This document shows, piece by piece, positions 20,810-31,986 of a stretch of 64,000 bases of DNA. Position 1 is the first letter of the stretch, and every line of letters begins with the position of its first letter. The notes beneath the pieces were generated by a model that saw only the letters and a list, made by a program, of their open reading frames with translations, searched no databases and had not been told where the DNA came from. The stretch lies in assembly GCF_000471905.2 (NCBI RefSeq), contig NW_006500347.1, positions 1,267,822 to 1,331,821 of the forward strand, written 5' to 3'. Source of the DNA: Amborella trichopoda. Lineage: Eukaryota > Streptophyta > Magnoliopsida > Amborellales > Amborellaceae. The position numbers and the translations under genes were made by a program.

Positions 20810-21689
20810 ATATTAATAATACTAATATTATGTATTTATATTATGCATAGTGAATAGTGATCAACAAAAACGTTCTGAAAGATTAAGTTCCTAATCTTTC
20901 AAGTTTTAACAAAAGAATGAAAACTTTAATTGGAAGATTACTTTCTAAACTTTTCGATGAAACTATGTATCAAACACAAAACTTTTGAAAAATTAGAAAG
21001 AAATCTTTCAAAAAAACAAATGCGCTCTTAAAGATAGGAATTAAGCACCTTGGATTTCTCTTTCTCTCTCTCTCTCTCCCATTAAAAATGAAAAGCTATC
21101 TATCCTTGTGACTCTCTCTCCGTCTATCTGTCTCTCTCAATTCTCCCTACAGACACACTCTCTCTCTCCTTCTAAATATGGTAAGCATCTATCTCTATTA
21201 AATATTCTTTTTTTATATTAAAATAGATGCATACTCTCTCTTTACCATCCTAAAATACATACATAATCTGTTTATCAAAGATGAAAATGTATCTTACAAT
21301 ATCTATACAATTAGAGCCCCTTCTTATTTTCGCGACATGCATCCACCCATTAATAATGTATAGATTATTACATTTGAACTAATCACATGCTAGTATGGCA
21401 AGTGACTAATCAATTTTAAAATGTAATCCCTCTTGTAAAAAAAAATGTCACTAACAACTATGTTTGGCTAAGAAGGGCAAAATACATAAAACCTCTTTTT
21501 AAGCTGCGGATGAAAAGTTGGCAAATATCACAAGCTATTAATATTGTTTTTAAGAGTGAAAGGATCTGATATGGCTATCAGGGCATCAATAGGGTCTTTC
21601 CCAATTTTAAGTGTAGATTACTTTTGTCTCTTGATAAAAGTTCGCATCCTCAATGACCATTACTTCTGTTTATAAAACTTAAAGGAAAA
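20810..21689. other. Intergenic, no gene seen; CT-rich patch
   Basis: AT-rich DNA with a CT-dinucleotide-rich stretch at about 21055-21175. No supported coding frame. Confidence 0.5.
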
Positions 21690-22068
21690 AAATTATATAG
21701 AGCTAAGAATCTAAACAATCAAATTAGAGCCCATCTCAAAAATTTTACTAAAAGAGGTTGTTTTTATGCCCAAATATCCTCAAATTGATCATCTCGACAT
21801 CAAAATGCATAGACATGAGAAAAAAAAAGATTTTAAGTTTTGGAAATAGTGCATTTTTAGACCGTCAATTTTCAAGATTTTCATGTTTTCAGAGATCTGC
21901 TTGATCTCCATTATTTTTGGAGCTTTAAACTTTATAATTCAAAATGGCGAAATATTTTTAAGGCTATCGCAAAGATTTCCCATATTGAAACCACATGTCT
22001 CAACACTAATTGAAAGTGCGCTCTACTTTGATTGTTTGGAGCCTCGGCTCTAGACAAACTGCACCCAA
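21690..22068. repeat. MITE family Y copy
   Basis: Ends TATATAGAGCTAAGAATCTA and GGAGCCTCGGCTCTAGACAA are inverted. The inner hallmark TTGATCATCTCGACATC is present. It is opposite in orientation to the copy at 2070. Confidence 0.65.
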
Positions 22069-22095
22069 GTTTAAAATGAGAGTATTATTCTAGAG

Positions 22096-22471
22096 GAAAG
22101 ATTTATATAAGGTAGCAACCTTAAAATGTAGAATTACAGATGCACCTCAATAATCTGTTTTAATGCTGAAAAACCTTTGAATTGATCATCTCGATATCGA
22201 GATATAAGAATATGGAAAAAAAAGAAAAAGATTTTGAGTGCAAGAAATAGTGCATCTTGCATCACACTATGTAGGCTAACCATTTTTAAGATTTTCATAT
22301 GTTTATAGATCTACTTGATTTTAACTATTTTTGGAATTTAAAATTTTATAATTAAATATAAAAATATATTTTAAGATAATCTTAATAATTTTTTACACTA
22401 AAATTTAGAGGTGCGCCTTAACTCGATTGTTTGAGGTTGCAACCTTATAAAAACCACACCCTATTCTATAT
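22096..22471. repeat. MITE family Y copy (GGTTGCAACC subtype)
   Basis: Starts with TTTATATAAGGTAGCAACCT, ends with GGTTGCAACCTTATAAAAAC. The inner TTGATCATCTCGATATCGAG palindrome is intact. Confidence 0.6.
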
Positions 22472-22755
22472 GCTTGCAGTATAGACTTGGGTTTTGTTTT
22501 CTTTTTATAGGGAAGAAATTGGATGATTTCTTCCACATCTTCAAACACATGAACCTATCTGTTTACATACAAAATCTGAAGCAAGATGGCTGAAAAGCCT
22601 ACTCCACATAAGCCTACTCCACATCAATTTGTATGAAACTTAATCAATTAAAGCCTTTGGAAGAGAGAGTGGGTTTTGTCGAATTACAAGTCACAATGGT
22701 CAGCCTCTATGGCTTCCCTCTTACTACCCGTCAATCATGAAAACTAAAGAGAAAA

Positions 22756-23149
22756 GGAAAAAAGTTTATATAAGGATGTAACCTTATAATGTAGAACTAT
22801 GGATGCTCCTAAAAAATCCATCGGAAAAAGTAGTTTTAATGTTGAAAAACCTTTTGATTGATCATCTCGACATCGAGATATATGACTGAAAAATAAAAAG
22901 ATTTTAAGTCTAAAAAATAGTGCATTTTACAACATATTATCTATACCGTCCATTTTGAAGATTTTCATATGTTTATAGATCTACTTAATTTTAACTATTT
23001 TTAAAATTTTAAATTTTATAATTAGTTATAAAAATAGATTTTGAGATATTCCTAAAAACATTTTGTATCAAAATTATATACCATAATAAAATTTGAAAGT
23101 GCACTTTACCTTTACACCTACGGATGCATCCGTATGCCAACTACACCCA
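22756..23149. repeat. MITE family Y copy (GTAACCTTATA subtype)
   Basis: Starts AAAGTTTATATAAGGATGTA, has the inner TTGATCATCTCGACATCGAG palindrome and ends near CCAACTACACCCA. The right end is diverged (a CGGATGCATCCG palindrome replaces the usual GGTTGCAACC). Confidence 0.55.
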
Positions 23150-23669
23150 AGAGAAAAACTTTGAAAACTTAAAGAAATATGGAAAGGGTTTAAAAAGACT
23201 TTTATCTGACAGACTATGGTCATTAAAGGGAAGAGACAAACAAAAAATTGGTTAGTTGGTGAGGGACAGGCCCATGGGCCAGGCTCCTAAAGTGGCATGT
23301 ATCAGAGGATATTGAGGAATCGTTCTCCTCAATCATTGAGATTAGCATGAACCAAAGAATTGTTTAGACTTGAAAATGGATTAGGGGTCAAGGGAGACTT
23401 GGGGTTTATCTTGAACTTAAATTAGCACTTAGTGTTTTGATTTACTTGAAAATGCTTGGTTTTCTAATTTTTATAAACTTTACTTTAAGCTCTATTCATT
23501 TGGGTGTATTAAGGATCATATATAATTAGAACTAGTATCAGCTTTAGCTATTAAATGACCAATCACACGACTTGAAATCTAATATCGGGTGATTGTGACC
23601 TTGTTGCCAATAATACGGATATATGAAGGTAAAAAAAAAGAAAGAGAAAAAGAAGCTTGTAGTGAGTGA
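23150..23669. other. Intergenic, no gene seen
   Basis: No coding frame longer than about 60 codons with any recognisable motif. Confidence 0.45.
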
Positions 23670-23772
23670 CAACGGGCCCAAGACCCGATAGGTACGGGGT
23701 ATGGGTCCAAAACCTGGACCCGAATCTATTCGGGTCTAGGTCCAGTCAGTCCCGACCCGATGCCACGCTTAC
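23670..23772. repeat. GGGTC/GACCCGA-rich dispersed repeat
   Basis: Same style as 1781-1905 and 3566-3735 (ACCCGATAGGTACGGGGTAT, TTCGGGTCTAGGTCC). Confidence 0.35.
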
Positions 23773-23789
23773 GTACGTTGCGTATAGAT

Positions 23790-23945
23790 GAACCAGGATA
23801 ACTGACTTGTTTCACCTCTCCCTTACTAACCATCCATGAATGTCATCAGTTGCAACTGTGCCTACAAATGAACCATGATAATGTTTCACCTCTCCCTTAC
23901 TAACCATCCATGAATGTCATCAGCTGCAACTGTGTCATCGGGGCT
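23790..23945. repeat. 80-bp tandem duplication
   Basis: A unit with TTTCACCTCTCCCTTACTAA and CCATGAATGTCATCAG occurs at 23790 and again 80 bases later at 23870, with a 5-7 base indel near the start of the second copy. Confidence 0.7.
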
Positions 23946-24910
23946 TTAATTACAAATATGATATTGATTATGATGAAACTTTTTGCTATCCGTTCTGAAA
24001 TCATTCTATTCGGATTGGGAATACTGTTTCAGATCCTATAATATATCGGGATCCGGCCTAGTTTTCCTAAAACTAGTTTTTAGTTACTTGGCTTCAATTC
24101 CAAATGTGACGTTGATTATGATGAAACTTTTTGCTATCCGTTCCGAAATCATTCTATTCGGATTGAGAATACTGTTTCAAATCTTATAATATATTGAAAT
24201 CCGGCCAAGTCCTCCTAAAACTAGTTTTTGACATCTCTAATGCTCAAATCCTGTAATATATTGGGAATACTGTTTCAGATCCTATAATATATCGGGCTCC
24301 GGCCGAGTCGTCCTAAAACTAGTTTTTAATTACTTGGAGCTTCAATTACAAATGTGATATTGATTATGAGAAAACTTTTTACTATTAGTTCCGAAATCAT
24401 TTTATTCGGATTGGGAATACTGTTTCAGATCTTATAATATATCGAGATTTGGCCGAATCCTCTTAAAACTAGTTTTTAACATCTCGAATACTCATAATCT
24501 ATAATATATCGAGATCTGGCCGAGTCCTCCTAAAATTAATTTTTGATTGCTCCAATACTCAAATCCTATAATATATCGGGATCCGACCGAATGCTATAGT
24601 GTTTTAGATCTTCAATGCATGAATGTACGTGGGTCTCTTAAAACAAATTTTTGACATCTTCAATGCATAAGTGTGCGTTTGAAATCATTCTATTCGGATT
24701 GGCAAATACTGTTTCGAATCTTATAATAAATATATCATTCTATTTAGATTGACAATACAATTATGCGTTTGAAATCATTCTACTCGGATTGGCAAATACT
24801 GTTTCGAATATTATAATAAATATATCATTCTATTTAGATTGACAATACTATTTTGGATCGTTTAATATATCAAGAGAACCCTCTAAAAGCTAATTTTCGA
24901 CATATGCGAT
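23946..24910. repeat. Degenerate tandem array (ATTCTATTCGGATTGG units)
   Basis: Repeated blocks contain TTGCTATCCGTTCTGAAATC, ATTCTATTCGGATTGGGAAT, ACTGTTTCAGATCCTATAAT and CTCCTAAAACTAGTTTTTGA. Fuller units start near 23946, 24090 and 24346, and shortened ones near 24250, 24490, 24550, 24680 and 24770. No coding frame is conserved between units (the 68-codon frame at 23983 spans two of them), so this is a non-coding minisatellite-like array of about 950 bp. Confidence 0.65.
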
Positions 24911-25640
24911 GCATGAGTGTGCCACTAATAATGATTTAATTTGCTTTATACCGCCTTTCACTCCCACAGTTTGATGTGGGACAACTATTGTTTGTCTCTT
25001 ATTGAATAAGACGCTCTTCATTTTACAAGAAATTGATGCATATAAGCTCCGTACCAACTTAAAATAGCTCTAAATTATTCTTTGTTTTAATGTAACCGCA
25101 ATTGGCTCTTACTTATCCTATTATACAAGCTATTTGCATGCTAGTGCGGGAGTGGTTTCTATAAGTTACTAGTGACTAGTGAATAATTTCCATCTAATAG
25201 TGCTCTAGTATATGGGATAAATATTAAGATACTAGCTCATGAAGAATAAAAACATAGTATTTAGCTCATAAGATATTAAAAAATCAAAAAAGACTAATAG
25301 TACTTTATTGAACATATAAAAAAAAAAGTACTGGTTTACCAAATATTTTAAAAGAAAAAAAGAGAACAATAACTCATACCATTTCAAAATCTATTTTCGA
25401 GTTACTTTATCAATTATTCTACATTGCAATGATGAATTTATTTGTTTATTTTTCTAATTTTATTAAAACATGATTTCAAATTTATGTTTCTAAATTCTAT
25501 ATTTTGTCGATATTAACTATTATACGTTGGATTCATTTTGTCCATAAAAAAAATAGAATTACATATGCATGTTTGTTCTCTATTTCCTTGTATATGTTTT
25601 GGAGTCATGATAATATATCTTCACAAACACGTTTCGAATA
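24911..25640. other. Intergenic, no gene seen
   Basis: AT-rich DNA with short runs of A. Nothing recognised. Confidence 0.45.
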
Positions 25641-25642
25641 GG

Positions 25643-26095
25643 CACTCCCTCTGTTCGATGTTCCAAACATTAAAGTGTCTTTTTAGTTTTTTTTTCTTTT
25701 TGAAGTGTAGGGATTATTTAGAGGTATGAATCCTCAAACCGCTAGGATTCTATGAAGAATGTGAAAGCCAAGAGGTTTGAGGTCTAGAACCTCGAACCGG
25801 TTCTTGGATCGTGATTTTAGTCCAGGGAATGTTTCGAGGATCCAGGCCTTGGGCTGCTTGGCTTGTGTGAATATTGTACAAGCGAAGTGGTCTAAGGTTC
25901 CAAACATCAGACTAATATCTAGACCACAAATTTCATTGTCCAAGTACTAGTCCAAGGTTTGCGACCTCACACATCTTGGCTTCCACAATGTTGATGCTAG
26001 CTAAGTGGCTTGAACCTCAAAACGATCCCTACATTTCAAAAAAAACATTAAAAAAAAAATTTATTCTAATGTTTGGAACATCAAATATAGGGGCA
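25643..26095. repeat. Stowaway-like MITE
   Basis: The left end CTCCCTCTGTTCGATGTTCC and the right end TAATGTTTGGAACATCAAAT are inverted (GATGTTCCAAACATTA). CTCCCTCTGT resembles the Tc1/mariner Stowaway consensus CTCCCTCCGT. A second inverted pair (GTAGGGATTATTT against AACGATCCCTACAT) lies inside each end. The interior is GC-richer and non-coding. Confidence 0.45.
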
Positions 26096-26262
26096 CAATT
26101 GAAAAAAAAAATGGCTAAAAAAAAAAAAACCCAACGGTCTAATGTTTTGAACATTGGACCGATAGACCTCCTCATAAATTTTGATTTATTTTGGACCTCC
26201 ATGTAATAAGTAACTGCCATATTTAAATATGATATGGACGTAAATTTTCCTTTATGCTATAG

Positions 26263-26299
<37 letters not shown>
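26263..26299. repeat. (AT)n microsatellite
   Basis: About 35 bases of pure AT repeat. It sits about 100 bases from a copy of MITE family X, the same arrangement as the TA repeat beside the viral locus. Confidence 0.9.
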
Positions 26300-26302
<3 letters not shown>

Positions 26303-26399
26303 TTTGATATCAGAATTGCTCTATCTCGCTCTTCGGGTGATGATGGGGAGCTTGGCCTTGAAAGTCTATGTTTTGGCTTATTTCGTATTGAGATCATCT

Positions 26400-26625
26400 A
26401 CAAAGACCATTTATCTTTTGTACAAGGAAATCACAACTATTCTCACTCATTAGCTATCAAATTGGATGGTTTAGGGTGAATTATAAAGTTCGAGATTTTT
26501 TTGTTTGGACCTTTGCATTTATTTATTGAAACTTTTATAACTACCCAGTTTGAAATTTAAGAGACAAGAGTGATTGTGAACTCCTTGTACAAAAGATAAA
26601 TGGTTATAAGTAGACAATCTTTTTT
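26400..26625. repeat. MITE family X copy
   Basis: The left arm ACCATTTATCTTTTGTACAA and the right arm TTGTACAAAAGATAAATGGT are perfect inverted repeats, followed inward by GGAAATCACAACTATTC against GTGATTGTGAACTCC. The element is about 220 bp with no coding frame of its own. The same arms flank the viral dimer (5131-5205 and 20458-20524), and a full copy is at 63484-63712. Confidence 0.6.
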
Positions 26626-26883
26626 CTCTTTTAGTCAGAGAGTTATAAGTAGAGAAGGGAGTAAGGGCATATTTTATATTATTTATTACAAACGTCCAAG
26701 CCTTTGTAATGTCATTCCAACCATAATCAACAGTAGTTTGAAAAACATATCAATGGACCTAATTGTCTAGAATCATCAATCCGGATTGGCTGGATTGGGA
26801 CCAAATCGGGACCTTGCAATTTGTTTTTTTAAAAAAAAAACAAAATTAGCTTATGTAATATATATTTCAGAACGTCTAAAAGA

Positions 26884-26985
26884 CTGAAGGTGAAATGGCA
26901 CAGTGGTTGTACCATGTGTTAGCATTATTAGGGCCTTGGGTTCGAATCCAACCTTTTCCAAAGGTTTAACCTAAAAAAAAAATTT
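26884..26985 (+). mobile_element. tRNA-derived SINE (plus strand)
   Basis: An A-box-like TGGCACAGTGGTT at about 26897 and a perfect B-box GGTTCGAATCC at 26939-26949 form an internal RNA polymerase III promoter with tRNA-like spacing. A short A-rich tail (TAAAAAAAAAATTTT) follows. It does not fold as a complete tRNA, so a SINE or tRNA pseudogene is more likely than a functional tRNA gene. Confidence 0.5.
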
Positions 26986-27100
26986 TAAGTTTTTTTTTTT
27001 TTTTTTTGAAACATGCTTATCATGGGATTTGAACCGTGACCCTTGTAAAGTGAACATATTAATATATAGCCCAATAACCATATTGACCTCGGGCCATTCT
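26986..27100 (-). mobile_element. tRNA-derived SINE (minus strand)
   Basis: On the minus strand a B-box-like GGTTCAAATCCC at about 27026-27037 is preceded by a weak A-box (GGTCAATATGGTTATTGG) and followed by a long poly-A (the T run at 26990-27008). It faces the plus-strand SINE tail to tail. The A-box is weak, so confidence is lower. Confidence 0.4.
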
Positions 27101-28033
27101 GATTTAGATCGGTGATTGCCGATCCAAATCGAAATTTATTTGAAAACATTGATTATCAAGATTGGATTGGCCACCGAACTGATGAGGTGTTGGGTACAAT
27201 TAAAATCAATTCTAACCAGTTGGACTAGATTTTAAGATAATATAAAAAAATTAGGATTAAAACTTTGAAATTATGAATTATATTAGAAAAAAATTTAAAT
27301 TTTGTTTACTGGATGAAAATATCAAAATTTAAAACTAGACAGTGCAACATGCCAAAGAAGGTCAAAGCTAACTTTATCTAGTATTTGACCAAACCAAGTT
27401 TTTGCTTTAGGTTTCTTCTTCTTTTGTTTTGGGGGGGTGGTTCGAAACTCTAAATTTTAAATTAAAAGGGCTAATGGGGATAAAAAAGTTAAAATATTTT
27501 GGTCCACATCATAAAATATCTAAAAATATAGACAATTCCTTAATAGTAAAGCCACTTAAAAAAGTATATACCCCAATATCAAACTTTTTTTATCTCAATT
27601 GTTCTTTTTTTCTCTTTACATTTTCCAATTATTATGTATGATTTGACTCATATATTTTATTTTTTATTTGGTTAACTTATATAAGGGTAACATATAAATA
27701 TGCGAAAGAGGTGGCATTTGTTTTTTTTCCCACAAGATGTGAGACCATGGATATGTGAGAGACTCCAATAATTCTTTTTTATGTTTTAGGCGGTTCATAA
27801 CTCCTACCTTCGAACCTTCCGAATACCTAATTTCTTTTGTATTTGGGCAAACTACCCAAACTCTTTTAGGTCTTAGTCTTTGTGTTTAGGTGGTTTGAAA
27901 GTCCGATTTGAACTTAATCATTATTTTTTTTTTCTTAAAGTCCAATTTGAATTGAGGGTAAAACAGAAATAAACAAAGCCATGTAAATATGGGATCGCCA
28001 TGAAATATCCAAAAATCCGGATGATTCTTTAAT
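27101..28033. other. Intergenic, no gene seen
   Basis: AT-rich. GATCGG/CCGATCC words near 27110-27130 pair with ATCCGGATTGG words near 26780, suggesting an older inverted element that the SINEs may have entered. No gene. Confidence 0.35.
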
Positions 28034-28404
28034 GGAAAATCTTTATATAAGGTATCAACTTTATACTATTGAACTAAGGTGCTCCTAGAAAAGAGTGTTC
28101 TGACATTGAAAACTCGTCAATTGATTTTCTTGACTTCGATGGATGATTATAAATAAATAAAAAATCTCAAATCCTAAAAATAGTGCATTTTGTGGTAACA
28201 AGTTATCTAGACCATGTATTTTCAAGATTTTCAAGTATTTATAGACCCGCTCAATCTGTACAATTTTTAAACTTTCAAAATTCATAACTAGGAAAAAAAA
28301 AAGAAAAGATTTTCGAGCCATCATAAGGTATATGATACTGAAACTATAACTCCAACCAAAATTTAATATTGCATCTTATTTCTACTGTATATAAAACTCA
28401 CCTT
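28034..28404. repeat. MITE family Y copy (diverged)
   Basis: Starts CTTTATATAAGGTATCAACT and ends TGTATATAAAACTCACC. The inner TTGATTTTCTTGACTTCGAT is a worn version of the family palindrome. Confidence 0.5.
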
Positions 28405-29033
28405 TCTTCAATGCCAAAGCTTAAAGTCTGTTACATAAATTTCTAAAAGAAAGCTTGTGTTGGATGTACCAATGTTGTTTTATCATGAGACTTAAATCTA
28501 ACACCATCGCACAGTGTCTTATCTATGATAGTTTCCAAAGAAAGATTTTGAATATCCAAATTATCTACCTAAAGAAAGACTTTGAATCTCCAAAATGGAG
28601 GCAAACCCTATATTTGAATAGTATGCATGATGCAACTAAGATTGGTGGAGGTTATGGTCTTGCCAGGTTCTCTGATCTTAATCAATATTTCAATATTATG
28701 CATGATGCAACAACAATTAATCTCGCCATCGAGCTTTACTGGTTTCCCCTTATCACATAGTGTAATTCGTTGCTTCTTGTGAATTCCATTTGTGGTAGTT
28801 TTAAACCCCATGGGCTCTTCATACGACTGCCAATTGCTTCCATGAACTTCTATGTATGGAGAGGTAAACCTTCAAATACTGGTTTTATCTCTTTATTACA
28901 CTCTCCTATTAGGTAGCGGTTCCATCTTGATAAGCTTGTAGTTCTTTCTACTTCTCTATTAATTTTTTTTTTTTACAAAAAGGTCGGAGGATTTCTTCCC
29001 ACTGATTTAAACCACCCAAAAGAAAATGAAAAT
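28405..29033. other. Intergenic with an internal repeat; no gene assigned
   Basis: A stretch around 28610-28730 contains TATGCATGATGCAACTAAG and ATTATGCATGATGCAACAAC, about 80 bases apart. A 101-codon frame (28455-28760) has no recognisable motif and is probably not a gene. Confidence 0.35.
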
Positions 29034-29505
29034 ATTGAGATTAGCCCACTAGTTCATATAAACATATGTGTTCATATGAGTCTAACAGTCCAAATTGAAT
29101 TTGGGTCGATCTGAAGGTCACGATATCATTTCGTGTTTGAATTTTAATTTTTTTTTTTTTACAAAGCCAAATTAATTGAAATTGTAGACGTGTGTTCCTC
29201 AAAAATATGAGAATCTAATAAAAATATCAAAAAAATAATTTGTAAAAACTAAATTGACCAAAATACCTCCAAAAATTTTTGGGGGTATTTTGATCAATTT
29301 ATTTTTTTTCGAATTGTTTTTAAATATTTTTATTAGGTGCGAATTGATAATAAGAATATACACCTAAAATTTCATGTTATTTAAATTTATAAAATAAAAT
29401 AAAATTTCGAACATGAAATGAGGTCGTGACCGTCAGATCTGCCTAGATTCAATCTGGGCCATTTGACTCATATGTTCATATGAGCTAGTGGGCTAATCCC
29501 TTCAT
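29034..29505. repeat. MITE family W copy (intact inverted repeats)
   Basis: The left end GAGATTAGCCCACTAGTTCA mirrors the right end TGAGCTAGTGGGCTAATCCC. The arms continue with ATGTGTTCATATGAG against CTCATATGTTCATATGAG, and the centre is the palindrome ACCAAAATACC...GGTATTTTGATCAATTT. About 470 bp, non-coding. Better preserved than the copy at 3835. Confidence 0.7.
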
Positions 29506-29516
29506 TTTCCATATGT

Positions 29517-29897
29517 ATATATAAAAGGTTGCATTCTTGTACTTTAGAACTAAGGCGCACCTCTAAAATTTACTTAGAGATGTTATTCTAGTGTAAGAAA
29601 CCCTATGATGGCTTGAAAATCTATTTTCACCCTAGTTATAAATTTTAAGATTTTAAAAATGGTACATATCGAGCAGATCAATAAACACTTTGAAATTTTG
29701 AAAATAGACTGTCCAAATAACTTGTTACAAGATGCATTAATTTTTTGGACTTGAAATTCTTTTTTCTTCATGTCCCTACATCTTGGAGTCGAGATCAATT
29801 GGTGGTCTCTTCGATACCAGGACACTCTCTTATGTAGGAATTTTGAGCGCACCTTAATTCAATAGTATAAGGTTGCAACCTTATATAAACTTTTCCT
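29517..29897. repeat. MITE family Y copy
   Basis: Starts TATATAAAAGGTTGCATTCT and ends GGTTGCAACCTTATATAAAC. The inner palindrome appears as TTGGAGTCGAGATCAATTGG. Only 25 bases separate it from the next copy. Confidence 0.6.
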
Positions 29898-29921
29898 ATA
29901 TTATATAGAGAGATGTTATAT

Positions 29922-30315
29922 GGGAAAAGTTTATATAAGGTTGCAACCTTAAAATGTAGAACTACGGATGCATCTAAAAAATCCACTGGTAAAGGTTGTT
30001 TTAATGTTGAAAAACTCATTAATTGATCATCTCGACATTGACATGTATGATTGTGAAAAAAAAGGATTTTGAGCCCTATAAATGGTGCATCTCACAACAC
30101 ATTATCTAGACCGTCCATTTTTAAGATTTTTATATGTTTATAGATCTACTTGATTTTAATAATTTTGGAGTTTAAAACTTTATAATTAGATTTGAAAATA
30201 GATTTTGAGATAATCTTAATAATATTATACATAAAAAATTATATGTTACGATAAAATTTGAAGGTGCGCGTTAAATGGATTGTTTAAGGTTGCAACCTTA
30301 TGGTAACCACACCCA
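29922..30315. repeat. MITE family Y copy
   Basis: Starts GGGAAAAGTTTATATAAGGT, has TTGATCATCTCGACATTGAC in the middle and ends GGTTGCAACCTTATGGTAAC. Confidence 0.65.
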
Positions 30316-31474
30316 TGTTATATATATGGGTGCGGTTTGTATAGACTCGGGTGTTTCCTTTATGTGTTCAACAGTGATAAATGTTAGGTCGGCACATAAT
30401 CGTCCAGTTTGACCTGGGAGTTGGCCACCCTGTGCCGATTTTGTCAATATATACGAAATCGTTTGGGTTTAGAAGAGAACCAGCGATTTGCTACAGTAAA
30501 AATGATGTTTTGCTACAAAACAATGCCGTTTTACTATAATAAAATGTCGATTCACTAATCTGGACCGGTTCTTGACCGGTTCGCTGTTTTTGCACGTGTT
30601 TTTTGTTGGTTCACTATTTTTTCTCCATAGTAAAATGACGATCCATACCACCGATTCATTGATCTGGAGCAGCTTTTGCGATGCTTGATCCTAGTTACCG
30701 ATCTGTTTTTAAAATCACTGGTGTTCAACATTTTTGGAAACTCGATACACTTACTACACTATGTAGTAACTTTTTTGTCTAGAGGTTTTATGTAATTAAT
30801 CAGTGACAAAATTGAAATTCTAGACAGAAAGAAGATCATTTACTCAAGGATATGGTTTCTATGAGTCCATGTAGAAATAAATCACCTCTTAAAAATCTAT
30901 TTTTAGATGAATTTTTCCCTTGATCTGCCTCTCTTCCTTCCATCTCTCTCTCGTCCCCAAAGCTCTCTCTCCATCTCCCCCGTTTTTGCTATGTCTCTCT
31001 CCCCCATTTTTCCTCCCATCTCTCTTTTCGCCCCCTCCCACCAAGTTCTCAGCGTGGAAACCCAATACAGAAAGTGGAAAGAAGAGGAATAGATCAACCC
31101 TAATCTCTAATCAAACTTGGTATGAACTCTATTCTCTTCAAGAAAAAAATTGGTGTTCAAAATTTATTACGTGAAGAAAATTTTGCTCCTCCTTTCTCAC
31201 TCTTTCCCATTTTCCTTCCCCCTTTTTCTCCCTCATCCTCAAAAGCCCTAACAGAAAAAAAATTTTCTTTTAAAAAGAAAAATCTTACTGTTGCAGTAGG
31301 GCAAAATCTTTATCTATTTTTTTTTTTTTTCATAGATACAGTAAACAAAATCCATGCATCGAGGAAAAAAATGGTATCCAAAATTTATGCCTCGAGGAAA
31401 ACAAATGTCTCAAAAAACTTGTGCTATCTCAAGCAACCAATCTATAGATGATAAACTATCATGTTTGTAGGTGT
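30316..31474. other. Intergenic, no gene seen; CT-rich patch
   Basis: This holds a CT/CCC-rich stretch at 30930-31060 that opens overlapping frames on both strands, none with a recognised domain, and poly-T near 31318-31330. It ends where the truncated NBS-LRR fragment A breaks off. Confidence 0.45.
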
Positions 31475-31615
31475 CCACACTACTTTGTCCCTTCATTGCT
31501 CTGCCAACAGTGATGATGGCAAGTGGTAGACCACCACATTCCTTGACCACCGCTTCTGCATGTGGTTTTATTGCTGGCAGATCTACCACTCGAGAAGCTT
31601 TCTGAGGAAACAAGT

Positions 31616-31769
31616 CCCATGCTTTATCATTTTGTAAGACATCCACTTTCATATCCATATCAGTGCCCATTTGATTACATTCAACTATCTTTCCCATGCT
31701 TTATCATTTTGTAAGACATCCACTTTCATATCCATATCAGTGCCCATTTGATTACATTCAACTATCTTT
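31616..31769 (-). repeat. 77-bp tandem duplication inside CNL A
   Basis: The unit starting CCCATGCTTTATCATTTTG occurs at 31616-31692 and is repeated exactly at 31693-31769. Its length is not a multiple of three, so it shifts the frame. Confidence 0.9.
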
Positions 31770-31900
31770 CGGGTTGTTATGATGACTTTGCACTTATTTT
31801 GTGCATCTGGGGGAGGAACTCTATATCAAGCATTTCCCACACATCATCTAAAATAAGAAAAAACCTATGTTTCTTTAAAGTAGAAAACAATCTATTTGAA

Positions 31901-31986
31901 ATCATCTCTTCATCTTCAATGTGTAATTCCAAACCCATTTGATATCATCTCTTCATTTTCAACGTGTAATTCCAAACCCAATTGCC
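31901..31986 (-). repeat. 43-bp tandem duplication inside CNL A
   Basis: ATCATCTCTTCATCTTCAAT...TTCCAAACCCA at 31901-31943 repeats at 31944-31986 with a few changes. 43 bases also breaks the frame. Confidence 0.75.

Noticed and set aside
26884-26955. A functional tRNA gene
   Set aside because: A- and B-box words are present, but no acceptor stem or anticodon arm can be paired. It fits a SINE head better.
30903-31174. Overlapping frames on both strands in a CT-rich stretch
   Set aside because: Low-complexity Ser/Pro/Leu and Arg/Glu-rich translations arise from the CT repeats. There is no domain or splice context.
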